Source: Beroe forskalii
Lineage: Eukaryota > Ctenophora > Nuda > Beroida > Beroidae
Length of the DNA stretch: 64,000 nt
Direction of reading: 5' to 3'
NCBI GenBank assembly: GCA_011033025.1
Contig: WFMF01000022.1
Span: 248,001 to 312,000, forward strand
Part shown: positions 44,901 to 56,612 of the stretch, piece by piece
Layout of the letters: every line of letters begins with the position of its first letter
Position numbering within the stretch: the first letter of the stretch is position 1
Notes under the pieces: generated by a model
What the model was told of the DNA's origin: nothing
Seen by the model: the letters and a program-made list of their open reading frames with translations, nothing else
Databases searched by the model: none
Made by a program: the position numbers and the translations under genes

Positions 44901-47900
44901 ATTCGGTAGTAGCTCATCAAAATAATCCATCCGATTTTTACAATGACCTGAAATTTTCAACTATTGATATACTGTTTCAGGAATTACCCAAAAACTATAT
45001 TTAGAACTAGCCCAGATTTTTTCCTGTTCCCAATCGCGTTTTTGTTTTACAAAAAGGCATTGAGAAAAGGTTAGCAGAGATCGTGTTTTGTGGGGGTTGT
45101 GTGTATACTACCTTTACGCGTACTGTTAAATCTGAAATAGGTGGTGTACCGAATTTGGTCGTATGCGCGTGGTATGTATGTCACTTAGCTTCAAGCATCC
45201 GACTACTCCTTTATAATATCACTCGCGCCACTATAGCTTGGTGTAGTGGCATTCTGTACTGTTGGCACTGCAGCTAGCTTGCAGTTATCCGGGTTCAATG
45301 CTCTGTTCATCGTAAAATTGAAACTTTGAAATTGATTTTCTTGAAATCTTCATCATTCTTCAATTTCTTCAAACTTTTCAATAATGAGAGTTACATGAAT
45401 GCCAATTCCGATTTTCTTGAAATTCTCCATTATGTATTTACGAAATTTGAATCTTTAATCTTGAATCTAGTAATCCTTTTTTATGTTCAAGTTGGCACAG
45501 TTGATCATAAAGTCGCAAATTTCGCCGCTCAGGAAGGACATTGCATTTGGTTGAATATCAATGGTCGCCATGAGCAATCCGCGATCAAGTGAGCTCTGGC
45601 CTCTGACTGTGGTATTTGAGCATTAGCAACATAACATCAAACAGCAGAAACTTGTAAGGACAGGAAATAATGTGATTTCGAATGGAAACGCTTGATAAAT
45701 GATAATGCGCACGCTTGATGTGGCACGAGACGATTCACAAAGCTCAAAAGGAAACAACCAAGAATGAATGCGTACGCGCGCAAACAGAACATGGCAGGTG
45801 CTCATGAATTTTGCGCGCGCAGTAAAATGCACGTGCGACTTGTGATCACGTACGACCATATAATATTGCTATTTGCTTCATAGAATTTCAGCGCATGGCG
45901 CTCGCCGAGGTTAAAGAAAACGAGCGTATCTATTCTTTCCAGTTTATACTTTAACGAATGGAATATTCATAAAATTGATTCATAAATCATAGTTTTGCGA
46001 TGTTCAAAACGATGAAGCGTTTTATCGTCAACTCATCGAGAAATCTTGTCAGTAAGCGAGACAGGCAATGGTGACGGCGTGTTTTAATATTTAATTTACA
46101 TCTTTAGTTTCAGCACTGTTTGGGACTTTCTCCATTCCACGAGTTTCAAGATCCCTTGATTTCGCTGATCTGACATTGCTTTTGAATATGAAATTAGACT
46201 TTAATTATATTCTATTTCTAATGACGGCGTGTTTAATACCAGCCCCAGGGAACAGGAAATTAAGCGCCTGCATACGGGAACAACGGGCACAAGAAATAAG
46301 CCGGCAGGCGCATTTCTTGTTTTAGATGATACTGCACCTCATGAGAGTGTTAGTTTTTTCGGTTAGCACTTTTTTGTTTAAGCGTGGGCTCAGAAAGGTC
46401 GTACTGACTCCATTTTCAACTAAAATGAATCGCAATGCTCATATTTATATTCATCTGTGCCATTATTAGGTAGGTACAGGATCACAGTGATAAGCCAGTC
46501 TTCCAAAAGGAAAGCTGCGCCCCCAGAAGCCAGAGGGTCTGAGAAAAATTGTTTCTCACACAAATAGGATTTTCATCTCAAATTTTAAATTCTTCTGCCA
46601 GACTTCACCCCCCACCCTCCTGTTCCAGTCCCCCAAGAATCATTGAAATTAGGGCAACCAGCCAACTCACTTATCTGGCCCTAAATATTCATCCCCCTTT
46701 TGTTTTTGACCTTACTGGACATTTATTATTGTCAGAACTAAAAATAAGGGACATTTGGCCTCATTGAACCAATTCCAACAGAAACCAATTCAAACATTAA
46801 TTTCAATTTTAATTGCACTGTTTGGGCCTCTTGTCACAACTTTCATGCGGGAATGATAAACGGCCTAAACGATACTATAAGGGGGCCGTACTACAATTAG
46901 CTCTATAATTAAAGGACAAAGGTTGCTGATGCGAAGGAACGGCCCTCTGATAGTATCGTTTAGGCCGTTCATTATTCCCGCATGAAAGTTGTAGACGAGA
47001 GGCCCAAACAGTGCAATTGAAATTGAAATCAATGTTGGAATTGGCTTTTGTTGGAATTGGTTTTTGTTGGAATTGATCCAGTGAGGTCAAATGTCCGTTA
47101 TTTATAGTAAAGACAGAAATAAATCATAAATGTCTAGTTAGGTCAAATGAGCGAATACCCTATCTGAAATTCTCATATCAAAGGGTTTTTGTACATGTTG
47201 AACTTGACCTTGCAATCGGAGCTGATCAGCGCCGATTTACCGCCGACAGGCGCTGATCAGCGCTAAACGGCGCCGGTTAGCAGGTGAACATGTGCCGGTT
47301 GTTTAGTTGCTCACATGAGAAAATCTCAATAACAGTGCTCTGGAGCTTGGACAATAAGGAAGTGTAAAATAAGAAAATTTGAGGTGACATTAAAGGGAAG
47401 TGTTTACTTTTTCATTGTTGCTTTTTCACAATTCGAAGAATTTCACAATTCTCTTGAATTGACCGTTTGTTATTCAAAACTTCGTATATTTCTGAAAACA
47501 ATCCTTTTCTTATTTCGAAAATGGAAGAATTCCATATGCGAACAAAAGCCAACGAGAATTAATCTTCATGAAGCAGACTCAAGGCACATGAGCAGGGTAT
47601 TACTTTATGGTCAGATTGTTGAGACAAGGAAAGCATAATATTCTATTGTTGCTGTTTCACAATTCGAAGAATTCCACAATTCTCTTGAATTGACCGTGTG
47701 TTATTTACAACGTGGTTTATTTCTGAAAACAAACCTTTTGTTATTTAGTTATTTACGGAAATGGACGAATTCCATATTTTCGTGCAGCGTGAAACAATTC
47801 ATACATAATGTAACATTATATTGTGTATGTGTCATCGGAACAGCGCAAAATTTCTGCAAGACAATAACATGCTCACATAAACAAACAGAAGTTCATCTTT

Positions 47901-50900
47901 ATGAAGCAGTCTCATGGCACAGGAACAGGGTAGTATTCTATTGTTAGATTGTTGAGTAAACTTTACTATTCAGAAATATAAAAGGCAGCACTTTCTCTCA
48001 TACCGAGCACAGTTTCGGTAGTGCTTCTTGATTCCCATGCATCAGCAATACTATTAGCCCACTTTGAGATTACTTGTAGATGAGTAATATTTTATCATAT
48101 TGCATCTTCCTAATTCCTTGGTCGGCCTGTCACTCGTGCAGCAACAAGAAATATTGTACCCGGCTGCACCACATAGAATGATATACGGTTATGTAACGGC
48201 GCATAGTAAGATAGTAGTACTGTTGCACGAGGAGAAGCCGAGTGGTAATTATTGTATTCATTATCACTCGGCACAAAGCTGCGCGCTGACAAGTACACTG
48301 ATAATTAACTAATTAACTCTCGTTAATTATAAAAAGTTTTGTTCAAAATCCATAATGAAATACCTAATGAAAAATCATGTCTTCCAGCAATATTCTTTTG
48401 ATGGAAGGTTTTGATTCTAACTTACATTATTCATTCATCTATTTTTAGTGCGTGTATGTGTGTTATCGTAAAATTTTTGGAGATCAATAAAAATATTTTT
48501 GTACTCAATTATTAATTTAAACTTCTCCCTTAGATCACAGAATCATGGTATTCAAATCCACTATCCTGCTTGTCCTTCTGGTTGCAGTCGCATTTGCTTA
48601 GCAGTGGGGCATCTACTAGCAAATTGCTAGTAGATGCCCCACTGGAACAAAGGCTGCTGATGGTTCGGCAGACTACAATAATCCCGTGGATTGCTATGGC
48701 AACGGGTGCAGAGTGTGAGTACACCACAGTTTTTACAGCAAATTATCGAAGTGGTCAAATCATCCGTTCTTTAAAGCACATGTCATTGAGTTCAAACGAC
48801 TTCCATGATCTAATAGCTCGAACACTTTCTCATAAGTAGTTTTCATAAGTTCTGCTTCATACTAAATTTGCCCAGGTACGTAATGCCGTGGGGATGGGAC
48901 GAGTGTCACTGTCAATCTTGTGCCGACCCATCTCCTTGGATCTGCGGTTCTTGTACCCCTGCCAGATGCAAGGATGTGACACCCACCTAAATGAAAACAC
49001 TTTGCTGTGTTTAATTGGGACTGAATTAACATGGCCTAGCTGTGTATAAAGGACTAAACTTATTGTTCGTGCCGCTGCAAATTTAAAACTTTATTTCTTC
49101 GTTATTTTAGATATTCGGGAGTATATATTGATCAATATTGTTCTGTTTAAGATAACATTTTGCGGCATATAGTTTTTTGTTTCCATTCTTAACCTCAATC
49201 TCAAAAATTCAAGAAACCTCAGAATTTAAAACATCAGATTCCAATAACTTTTCCAGTTAAACTCCATAATTCGACGGCCCAAATGATGAGCTCTCGGTAT
49301 CCAGAAAAGTGGTTTGTCGATCAAATATGGCCTTTGCGATGTGTTTGAGCCTAAGATCAATTCGTCACAACTTTCAATATAGAAGCCTCACGACAAGTTT
49401 AGAACGATTTTAAGGTTAATATTTGTATAGAGCCATTTTATAACGTACTACTACGTGTTGGGTATCGTACGTTAATTTAGAAAATAAAATTGATAACTTA
49501 GATTGTGATAGGAGTTTTTGGATGAACTTTAAAATGATGATTCAGAAATAGGCCATACAGTTGAGCACCAAAAATTTGAAGTTAATATCTCTACTTATTA
49601 TTATGAAGTACGGTGGTATCTTTTGGTGAAACGCCGCACAATTTCCTAGATAAAAAATGTTTTGTCATGACTGGCATTTGACTGTCAGGAGTGACGATCG
49701 CACGCTTTCCTTTTCAGCCTCCTGAATTAGCCAATAAATTGCTTTAGAAAATTTCAGATTAGCTAGATTTTTCTCTGTAAGAAACGGGTGGATTATAATG
49801 ACTATTGCTCTGGAAAATATTTTTTTCGGATGGATAAATATCTTATATATGGATAAATATCGATATAATGAAATTATCAGTTTGTAGTCCTAACCTGAGT
49901 TGGTTTTGTGGAAGGAGCAAGTGGTTTAATGACGATCTGTTTCCCACTGGCGTAGAGGATTTGTTCTGAGTCCGGGCCCCAAGCAACCGAGTATACTGGG
50001 GTTCCTGAGAAGGTGAAGATAAAGTAGTGATGTAAAGATTGTATAAAGTTTTTTGTGAATATTGTATAAAGTATTGTTGTAAAGATTGTATAAGTAGTGT
50101 TGTGAAGATATTATAAAGTAGTGTTGTAAAGATTGTATAAAGAAGTGTTGTGAAAATTGTATAAAGTAGTGATGGAAAGATTGTATGAAGTAGTGCTGTG
50201 AAAATTGTATAAAGAAGTGTTGTGAAGATTGTATAAAGTAGTGTTTTCAAGATTGTATAAAATTGTGTTGTGACGCTTGAACACTTCAACTTTTAGTCGT
50301 AGGGAAAGGTGTTGTATAACGACATAATTCATTGTACAACGACGAAATTCATTGTCATTATAAAAGAGCCACATTTGTACCATTTGTTTCCACTGAGTCA
50401 AAAGAAAATAAATAAAGTAATCATTAATTTTGATCATGTGACTCATATTCAATGACCCGATTCGTGAAATCACAAGAACTTTGTGAAACATTAATCAAGT
50501 GGAACCATAACGAGGATCGAGGGATCGCATATACCTACCTATTTGAGCAAGGGTGGAACGCAACATTCCAGATCTAGACCAAACTTTCACTTGACCATCC
50601 TCTCCAGCAGTAACCAGTGAGTTGCCTAGGGGAGGGCAATTCTTAGTGGGCACCTTGAGGGACGCTCTTTAAGATCATTAAACTTTTAAAGCTAGTATTT
50701 GAAAAAGGATGCCCACCATATACTTATTTGAGCGGTTGTTGTATGCTCTATAACCAATAAACTTCTCAAAATTTATGACCATGATGAATGATATATTTAA
50801 TGACAAATCACAAGAACCCGACTTTTTAATTGTTACAATTGAAGATGTTCGTAACCACTCCACTCGTCGTATTTCTGATTAAATTGACTCAGAGGGGTGT

Positions 50901-53900
50901 TTCTTAAAATCAAAATTTGTCAATAACTACACATTTATCAGATCAGACCAGATGAAAACATTTGTTATTTGAGTAGTTACACTTCAGGACACATTTTCAG
51001 TACAATTTGCGACATGTCCACCTCATTCGCCATGAAACTCACCGTGCAAGCTCCACCTCAGGGCAATGACCGCTCCTGTGTGTGCCTCAACGCTCTTCTC
51101 AAACCTGCCATTCTTTGAAACCAGGTGAAACTTACCTGACAAACGAACCGTCAACAGAAATCGGAATCAAAGATATTTGGAGCTTATGAGTTTGTATTGC
51201 ATTAGAGAAATTTAAAAAAGGGACCACATCTAAGAGTTTTAGGCAACTCATATAGTGAAAAGGTTCCTTACTGATTAATGATGATTATAGTCTCTGCGAC
51301 AAAATGAAAGAAGCTGAATTTTAATAAATAAATCTGATTTTAATAAAATCACATTTATTTATTAAAATTCAGCATCATTAATCAGTATCAGTATGCGACA
51401 GTGATAAACAGTGATCCGATCATTCAGTTAAGAAAAGGTTCCATTATACAGTAAGTTTGATCTCCGACATCACACTTGAAGACCTCGAAACACTGACACA
51501 GAAAACGCACCATCAGTAGTTCCCAAGACGAAGAGGTCTGAGGAGCCTTGCCTGCCGCCGACATTGCTGGGATACCAGGCCATGTCGGCTGGGTACACCC
51601 CCTCAGGTAGCTTGCATATCACTGTCGTGTCGCCTGTCTTACTGTTCCACTTGAGGATTGACCTGTCGTCTCTGGGGGGGGGGGGGTATTGTTGGGACTG
51701 AGATTGAATGATATATGGATAAAATTATATTCCAGCTGATAGTAGAAAGTATAAAGAATATGAATTATCGGCTCTTGTTCAACCCGTCATTTTTCTATCA
51801 AAAGACCCTTTTTAAACGGTCCCAAGGCCAAAATAGCATCCGTTGATACAACAAACAGGAACTGGTCGAAACAAGCCGAAAAACCGAAACCGTCCCGAAG
51901 CAACTCCGGCTGGATTCGGGAAGGTTTTTAGGTTGGTTCGGGCTGGTTTCGGGTTGTTCCGCTTGTTTCGGCTAGTTCCTACTTGTAGTATCGACAAACT
52001 AGCATCATTCTTCATTGTTATGTCATTTTAACTTTCACTTTGAGACGTATTTATTCCCAATATGACTTCATCATCATGCGTTAACATGACGAGAATTCCA
52101 AAAGAAATATCCCCAAATTTCGATCCCCCGAATACACCCGTGCATGGAATGGATTCCATTCTTCCATTGTTTACAAGTTTCATTGTGCGGCACGCGCGCG
52201 ACAGAGAAACTTTACACTAGCTGCTGAAAAACGTATTTGTTACAATAAATATTCATTCGGTGTTGTGTAGTTGCTATAGCAACGTATCGCGCCAACGCGA
52301 AATAAATGGAAGATTATACCCCCTCCCATGCTTGTTTTAGCGACCGTGTAATTCCCCAGGAATGCATGATAGGACTCAAACCACTGATTGTCATGCTTTA
52401 GACCAGACTAACCAAGTATTACCCCAGCAGGAAAACCCACACACACTCCCTCACCCCCCACTGCCTACCGGGCAGAACCTCCACTCACTCACTCAACCTC
52501 CTGTGCCTTCAACACCAGTCACAAGCTTCATCAGAGAAGCTCGCAAAGATGTGGAGTGGAAAGAATCCCAAACCATTCATGACCCTGACCAATGTCACCA
52601 TCCCAACAACATAAAGGTATATGAAAGACTCAATGTCCCTCACAAATCACATCTATGGGAAGAAATGGACAACAAAGTTGTTGAAAGTTTCAATACATGT
52701 GTAGACTGTCGAACATGCGAATCCTGAAGATGCAATATCAAAATTGGCACTTTTCAAACTAGTAATTCATGCTGAGTTCTCAGAAAAGTATGGTACTAAA
52801 ACGCAGCTACAGACAAAGTCCTCCCGCAGGTCAAAGAAGCTAGCTGAGGAGAGAAAAGAGCTCAGGAAGAAGAAAAAAGCATCGCCTGATGGTAGCATCC
52901 TCCAACCAAACCATCCGTGAGAGATCTTGGTGTCCACATAACAGACGATTGCACCTGGACTCTGCAGGTGAACAACGTTGTCATAGACTCCCGAAGAATG
53001 GCATCGTGGGTACTAGGGACTTTCCGGGATAGATCTGAACTGACAATGCTGACCCTTTTCAATTCCCTAGTAAGGAGTAGACTAGAGTACTGTTGCCCTG
53101 TCTGGGACCCCCATCTGATAAAGGACATTCAAGCAGTAGAATCAATCCAGCGATACTTTACCAAACGCATTGCTGGGACCAAGGATCTTGACTACTGGGA
53201 CCATCTCAAGAAACTAAAGCTGATGTCCCTTCAACGCAGAAGAAAAGGATACACCATAATCCATACTTGGAAAATTCTGCAGGAAAAGGCCCCGAACAGC
53301 ACTAGTTTGGAATTCTACAACAACGAACGTCTTGGAGTCCGAGCAAAAATTCTTCCATTCAACTACAAGGCACAGCGCTCGGTGTCAACTGCATATGACA
53401 ATTCATTTGGGGTTAAATCTGCTCGTCTATGGAACTTGCTCCCTAAGCAAGTCAACACAGTGAAGGAGCTAGAGGCATTCAAGATAGCCCTGGGAGAATT
53501 CCTCGCCCAATACCCGGATAAGCCACCGGTTCCGGGTTACACACCTCCAAACAGCAACTCCTTACTCGACTGGAGCTGTGAACGAGGAAATGGAGTACGT
53601 GGACATCACTGATCCCAACTGCGATCCCTGCTAAACCCTTCAAAATGTATCAAAATGTATGTATGTAAAGAGTACAAGGTAGTGACGGAACTAAAGCCGA
53701 AAGGAAGGCAGAGTGGAGAGAACTCCTCAAGCTGCAAAACAGAGTCAGGAACCAGGAACTCGAGCTAGAGAACAAGATTGACGAGATCAAAAACAAAAGC
53801 TCGTTCAATAGCAATCTCTTTAGGTTCATGAAAAACGAAGTGACCAAAGGAAAAACTAGAAACAAAGAACCAAAATGTAGCCAAGAGTTTGCAGAAAAGT

Positions 53901-55632
53901 TCTTCACAGAAAGATACTCTGATAGCTCACGGACAGATCAGATATCGTTCCCAGACTTCCTGCAGACCCCCAGTACACCAACCAGCAAATTCCCAGTCTC
54001 CACAGCAACAAAGTCAGAGATTGAAAGCTAAATAAAGTCGAAAAGGAATAGCAGTGGTCCAGGCCCGGATGGCATACCATATGTCATCTATAAGAAATGC
54101 CACCAGACCAGATGCATTCTTATTCAACTTCTCCAACTTCTGTGGTGAAGCACAACCTCATCCTTGCTGCCCTAGCATCTTATACAGGGTGTTTCAAGAC
54201 TCGTGTCCATATTTTGAATAGCTACAATTTTCAGACCAAGGGAAAGGGCAGTTTCGTTTTATGTTCAAAATGCTGTCATTGTATTACAATTTAGGTTAGT
54301 AAACTCAGATTTGATCAATACTTCAATAATTTCTCGAACCAAGCCCCCTTTCTTGAGGCCAGGTTTTGCACTCTTGGTAGCATGTTATCCATGGCTGATT
54401 TCACTGTATCGAGACTTAGCTTCCTTACCATATAATGTTATTTTCAGCAGCCCAGTTGTTCTGGGGATGGGGTTGGCGTAAACACGCTCTTTAAGGTAGC
54501 CCCACAAGAAAAAGTTGCAAGGATTTAAGTCGGGCTGTCATTTGGCCATGCGAAATCAGTTCTCCTGGATATCACCTTATCCTCAAATTGCCCTTCAGCC
54601 AAGTGATACTTGCTGTGTTGGTATGTGGGGAGCACCATCTTGCTGGAAATAGCAAGAGTCAAGTATCTTCTTCCTTTTGGCAGTGAGATGAACTTATTCC
54701 GAAGCATGGCTAAGTAGTTAGCTGTTTTGATAGTCTCAGCCTTCCCATCAACATCTTCAAAAAATGGGGTCCGAAAACCCCTTGATGACTGAGACCCATC
54801 CAAACTGAATTTTTCAGTTGTTTTAGGTCCCTCATTAACCGCATATGGTTAATCATGTTTGATAGACCCTCTGCAACTCTGAACCAATCCCCAGAACAAC
54901 TGGGCTGCTGAAAGAGAACATCAGAAGAGAGGTGAGAGCTAATTCTCGATACAGTGAAAACAGCTATCGATAACATGCTACCAAGAGTGCAAAACTTGGC
55001 CTCAAGAAAGGGGGCTTGGTTCGAGAAATTATTGAAGTATTGATCAAATCTGAGTTTACTAACCTAAATTGTAATACAATGACAGCATTTTGAACATAAA
55101 ACGAAACTGTCGTTTTCCTTAGTTTGAAAATTAAAGCTAATATGGACACGAGTCTTGAAAAAAATGTGCCCAAAAATGAACTTCATTAAGTCGCTGTACG
55201 GCTGTACAATGGTTTCCATGTAACAGTCCATACATCACAATGGAAAACACATGAACTTGGGTATACGTTAGTTCACCCAAAACAAGCAAACTTGACCAAA
55301 CAGTCATTATCAAATAACCGTGAGTTCATATAATGGATTCGGTGATTTTTTTCAAGGGGACAGCCCAAACGTTTAACTGGTAGATGAGTTCATTTGGATC
55401 CATCTGAATCCGTGATGAGTTCACGACGGATTCAAATTAACTCAAGCAGGTGCACCCATTAATTAAATATCCTGATATCAAGCCATCTATAATGCACAGA
55501 TTAATTATTCCAGCAAGGAACAATCAGATTAACTCACCCTGCAGAAAATAGTTCATCCCCCACGGTCCAGCCTACACAGCTGACCATACCATCGTGTCCA
55601 GCGTCTTTCCCTAATGATACCTTGAACTTCAT
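38933..55632 (-). CDS. IFT80: IFT80, intraflagellar transport complex B WD40 protein, 14 exons seen, C-terminus missing
   Basis: Exons from 5' to 3' (minus strand): 55632-55538, 51672-51511, 51135-51043, 50625-50539, 50004-49895, 44617-44551, 44193-44033, 43222-43055, 42602-42521, 42333-42181, 42030-41893, 41616-41419, 39310-39163, 39019-38933. From exon 2 on all phases agree. It encodes about 583 residues collinear with human IFT80 (777): [14 protein letters not shown] at the start, then [85 protein letters not shown]80 is a scaffold of the IFT-B train that carries ciliary cargo. Exons 1 and 2 disagree by one base (an extra base near 51658, or a missed micro-exon). The last ~180 residues (TPR-like tail) are not found. 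Introns hold LINE and mariner relics and a peptide gene. Confidence 0.93.
39304..39750 (-). repeat. Array of IFT80 exon 13 acceptor, 34-bp units, about 13 copies
   Basis: On the minus strand each unit is a pyrimidine tract ending CCCTCCCTCAG followed by GCGGAAT, the first seven bases of exon 13. One unit is short by about 6 bases (near 39475). The true exon begins in the last unit at 39310. Confidence 0.95.
40640..41468 (-). repeat. Array of IFT80 exon 12 donor, exact 56-bp units, 14 copies
   Basis: ACTCACCTAG (donor CTAG|GTGAGT on the minus strand) occurs 14 times from 40685 to 41413 at exactly 56-bp steps (two late copies read ACTCACCAAG, the first at 40909). Each unit is ~47 bases of the end of exon 12 plus ~9 bases of intron. 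Confidence 0.95.
41851..41905 (-). repeat. Two-copy repeat of the IFT80 exon 11 donor
   Basis: ACACAGCTTACCTCT occurs at 41851 and 41882, 31 bp apart. On the minus strand both give AGAG|GTAAGCTGTGT, so the exon 11 donor is duplicated just downstream of itself. Confidence 0.85.
42735..43060 (-). repeat. Degenerate array starting at the IFT80 exon 8 donor
   Basis: CCCACTCACCTCC-type units of about 30 bp (minus strand GGAGGTGAGTGGGG) repeat roughly ten times from the exon 8 donor at 43054 down to 42735. The exon 8 donor itself is GGAG|GTGAGTGGGG. Confidence 0.8.
46740..47106. mobile_element. Foldback MITE in IFT80 intron 5
   Basis: Outer ends read ATAAGGGACATTTGGCCTCA and the complement near 47095; inner arms pair AACGGCCTAAACGATACTAT. 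Centre near 46915. The right arm has two extra copies of TTGTTGGAATTGG. Confidence 0.85.
47211..47278. repeat. Relic of the 27-30 kb foldback family
   Basis: ACCTTGCAATCGGAGCTGAT followed by GATCAGCGCC-type motifs: the end of the family whose full copy is at 27082-30390, decayed to about 70 bp. Confidence 0.7.
48545..48990 (+). pseudogene. Small secreted cysteine-rich peptide gene, interrupted by a palindrome; nested in IFT80
   Basis: Exon 1 is 48545-48714 (donor GT|GTGAGT) and exon 2 is 48876-48990 (acceptor TTTGCCCAG, stop TAA). Splice phase agrees. The first 18 residues are a signal peptide ([18 protein letters not shown]). Then two in-frame TAG codons fall in a perfect 21-bp-arm palindrome (48602-48622 / 48624-48644). 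Past it, in the same frame, comes a cysteine-rich mature region: two Cys in exon 1 and six in exon 2 (spacing C.C..C, then C..C....C), with several Trp and Gly. I do not recognise the family; a defence or signalling peptide is possible, and I do not assign a function. Confidence 0.5.
50008..50275 (-). repeat. Tandem ~22-bp repeat beside the IFT80 exon 5 acceptor
   Basis: About 11 units of AGTAGTGTTGTGAAGATTGT lie directly upstream (in transcription) of exon 5, beginning about 15 bases from the AG at 50005-50006. On the minus strand the units are T/C/A-rich. Confidence 0.85.
51270..51395. repeat. AT-rich hairpin in IFT80 intron 2
   Basis: TACTGATTAATGATG near 51270 pairs with CATCATTAATCAGTA near 51375; inner arms GCTGAATTTTAATAAATAAA pair with their complement. 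Confidence 0.75.
52362..53612 (+). mobile_element. LINE fragments, including the C-terminal end of a reverse transcriptase ORF
   Basis: 52917-53612 encodes [18 protein letters not shown]..., [35 protein letters not shown] and [12 protein letters not shown]: the tail behind the reverse transcriptase domain in jockey/CR1-like LINEs. 52362-52727 may be part of another LINE ORF. Both lie in IFT80 intron 1. Confidence 0.8.
53670..54130 (+). mobile_element. LINE fragment, region before and start of the reverse transcriptase
   Basis: A basic coiled helix, then [12 protein letters not shown] and, after a stop, [18 protein letters not shown], the conserved 'GPDGIP' start of a LINE reverse transcriptase. 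It sits downstream of the C-terminal fragment, so the order is reversed and the core of the enzyme is lost. Confidence 0.75.
54192..55160 (-). mobile_element. Decayed mariner-like transposon with extra-long inverted arms
   Basis: Ends TTTCAAGACTCGTGTCCATA and complement (54192 / 55160). Inside, 54243-54400 and 54965-55110 are further inverted copies. The minus strand between (about 54930-54440) encodes a broken DDE transposase: FAWPNDSP.., then FSCGATLKS in place of the usual FFLWGYLK. Stops and frame changes make it inactive. Confidence 0.75.
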
Positions 55633-55639
55633 TCAACCC

Positions 55640-56612
55640 TCAAATTTGAAAGAGATAGTATGAATCATTGATAGGATATAATGAAGCTTATAAAAAAATA
55701 GTAATAACTTCAAATAGTAGTAACTTCAAATTAATCGTTTGTACTTTGTATTAAAGAAATACAAAATTGATAACCAAGAATTTTATTTTATTGTTTTCCG
55801 AGTTTCAAAGTTTCAAGAGTAAGAGTTTTTCATTGAAAAATAGTGTCTGGACAACAGATATAAGACTTATAATTGATTTGCAATAAAACACGATTCATAA
55901 CACAATCACTAGCAATTAGCATCTTATGATCTGAATAAATGAATATTTAGTATTTACATCGTAGAAAATGATATACATAGGAAATAATGTACACTGAATG
56001 TACCATATTCTAATTTTCAATAACTACCGGCTGTGACGAAAAATAACTACCGGCTGTGAAGGAAAATAATCATTTAAGCATTTAAGACAAGCTTAATCAC
56101 TAAGTTTGTTTTTAGTCGTGAATTGAGATTTATTTTTGTCCACTTTTTTGGCACACCCGGTAATAATTATTAATTTTCCTGCAACCCACTGATATTGTCA
56201 GGTAACAAACTTTATCCATTCATATAACTTTCTTATTTGGAAATCGTAGATTAATGAGGATAATGAATTGATAACTTGATTATTAGTACAAAACATGTGG
56301 TAGGATTCAATTTTTAGTTTCGTCTTCTGATTTAAAATACCGTAGTCAACTGCAGAACACGGCAATAGGAAAACGTCATAAAATCGCTTGGGTAGTTTGT
56401 AAATGGCAAAAGTAATTGACAAAATCAGTGATCATTTTGCAAGAACAAATTACTCAAATCAAAATGGAAAATGAAACTCTAAGCAGTTCTGAATAGCTAA
56501 TAATTATCTTCAACTTTTATGTTACATTCGATCAAGTACCTACTTCCATTAATAACATCACAAATTATAAAGTTTCTTTACACAAAGTTTCAACAAACTC
56601 TTACATAAACTC
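55640..56612. other. Spacer between CFAP43 stop and IFT80 start
   Basis: AT-rich, no repeat or ORF of note. Holds the CFAP43 3' end and the IFT80 promoter; no TATA box could be picked with confidence. Confidence 0.5.
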
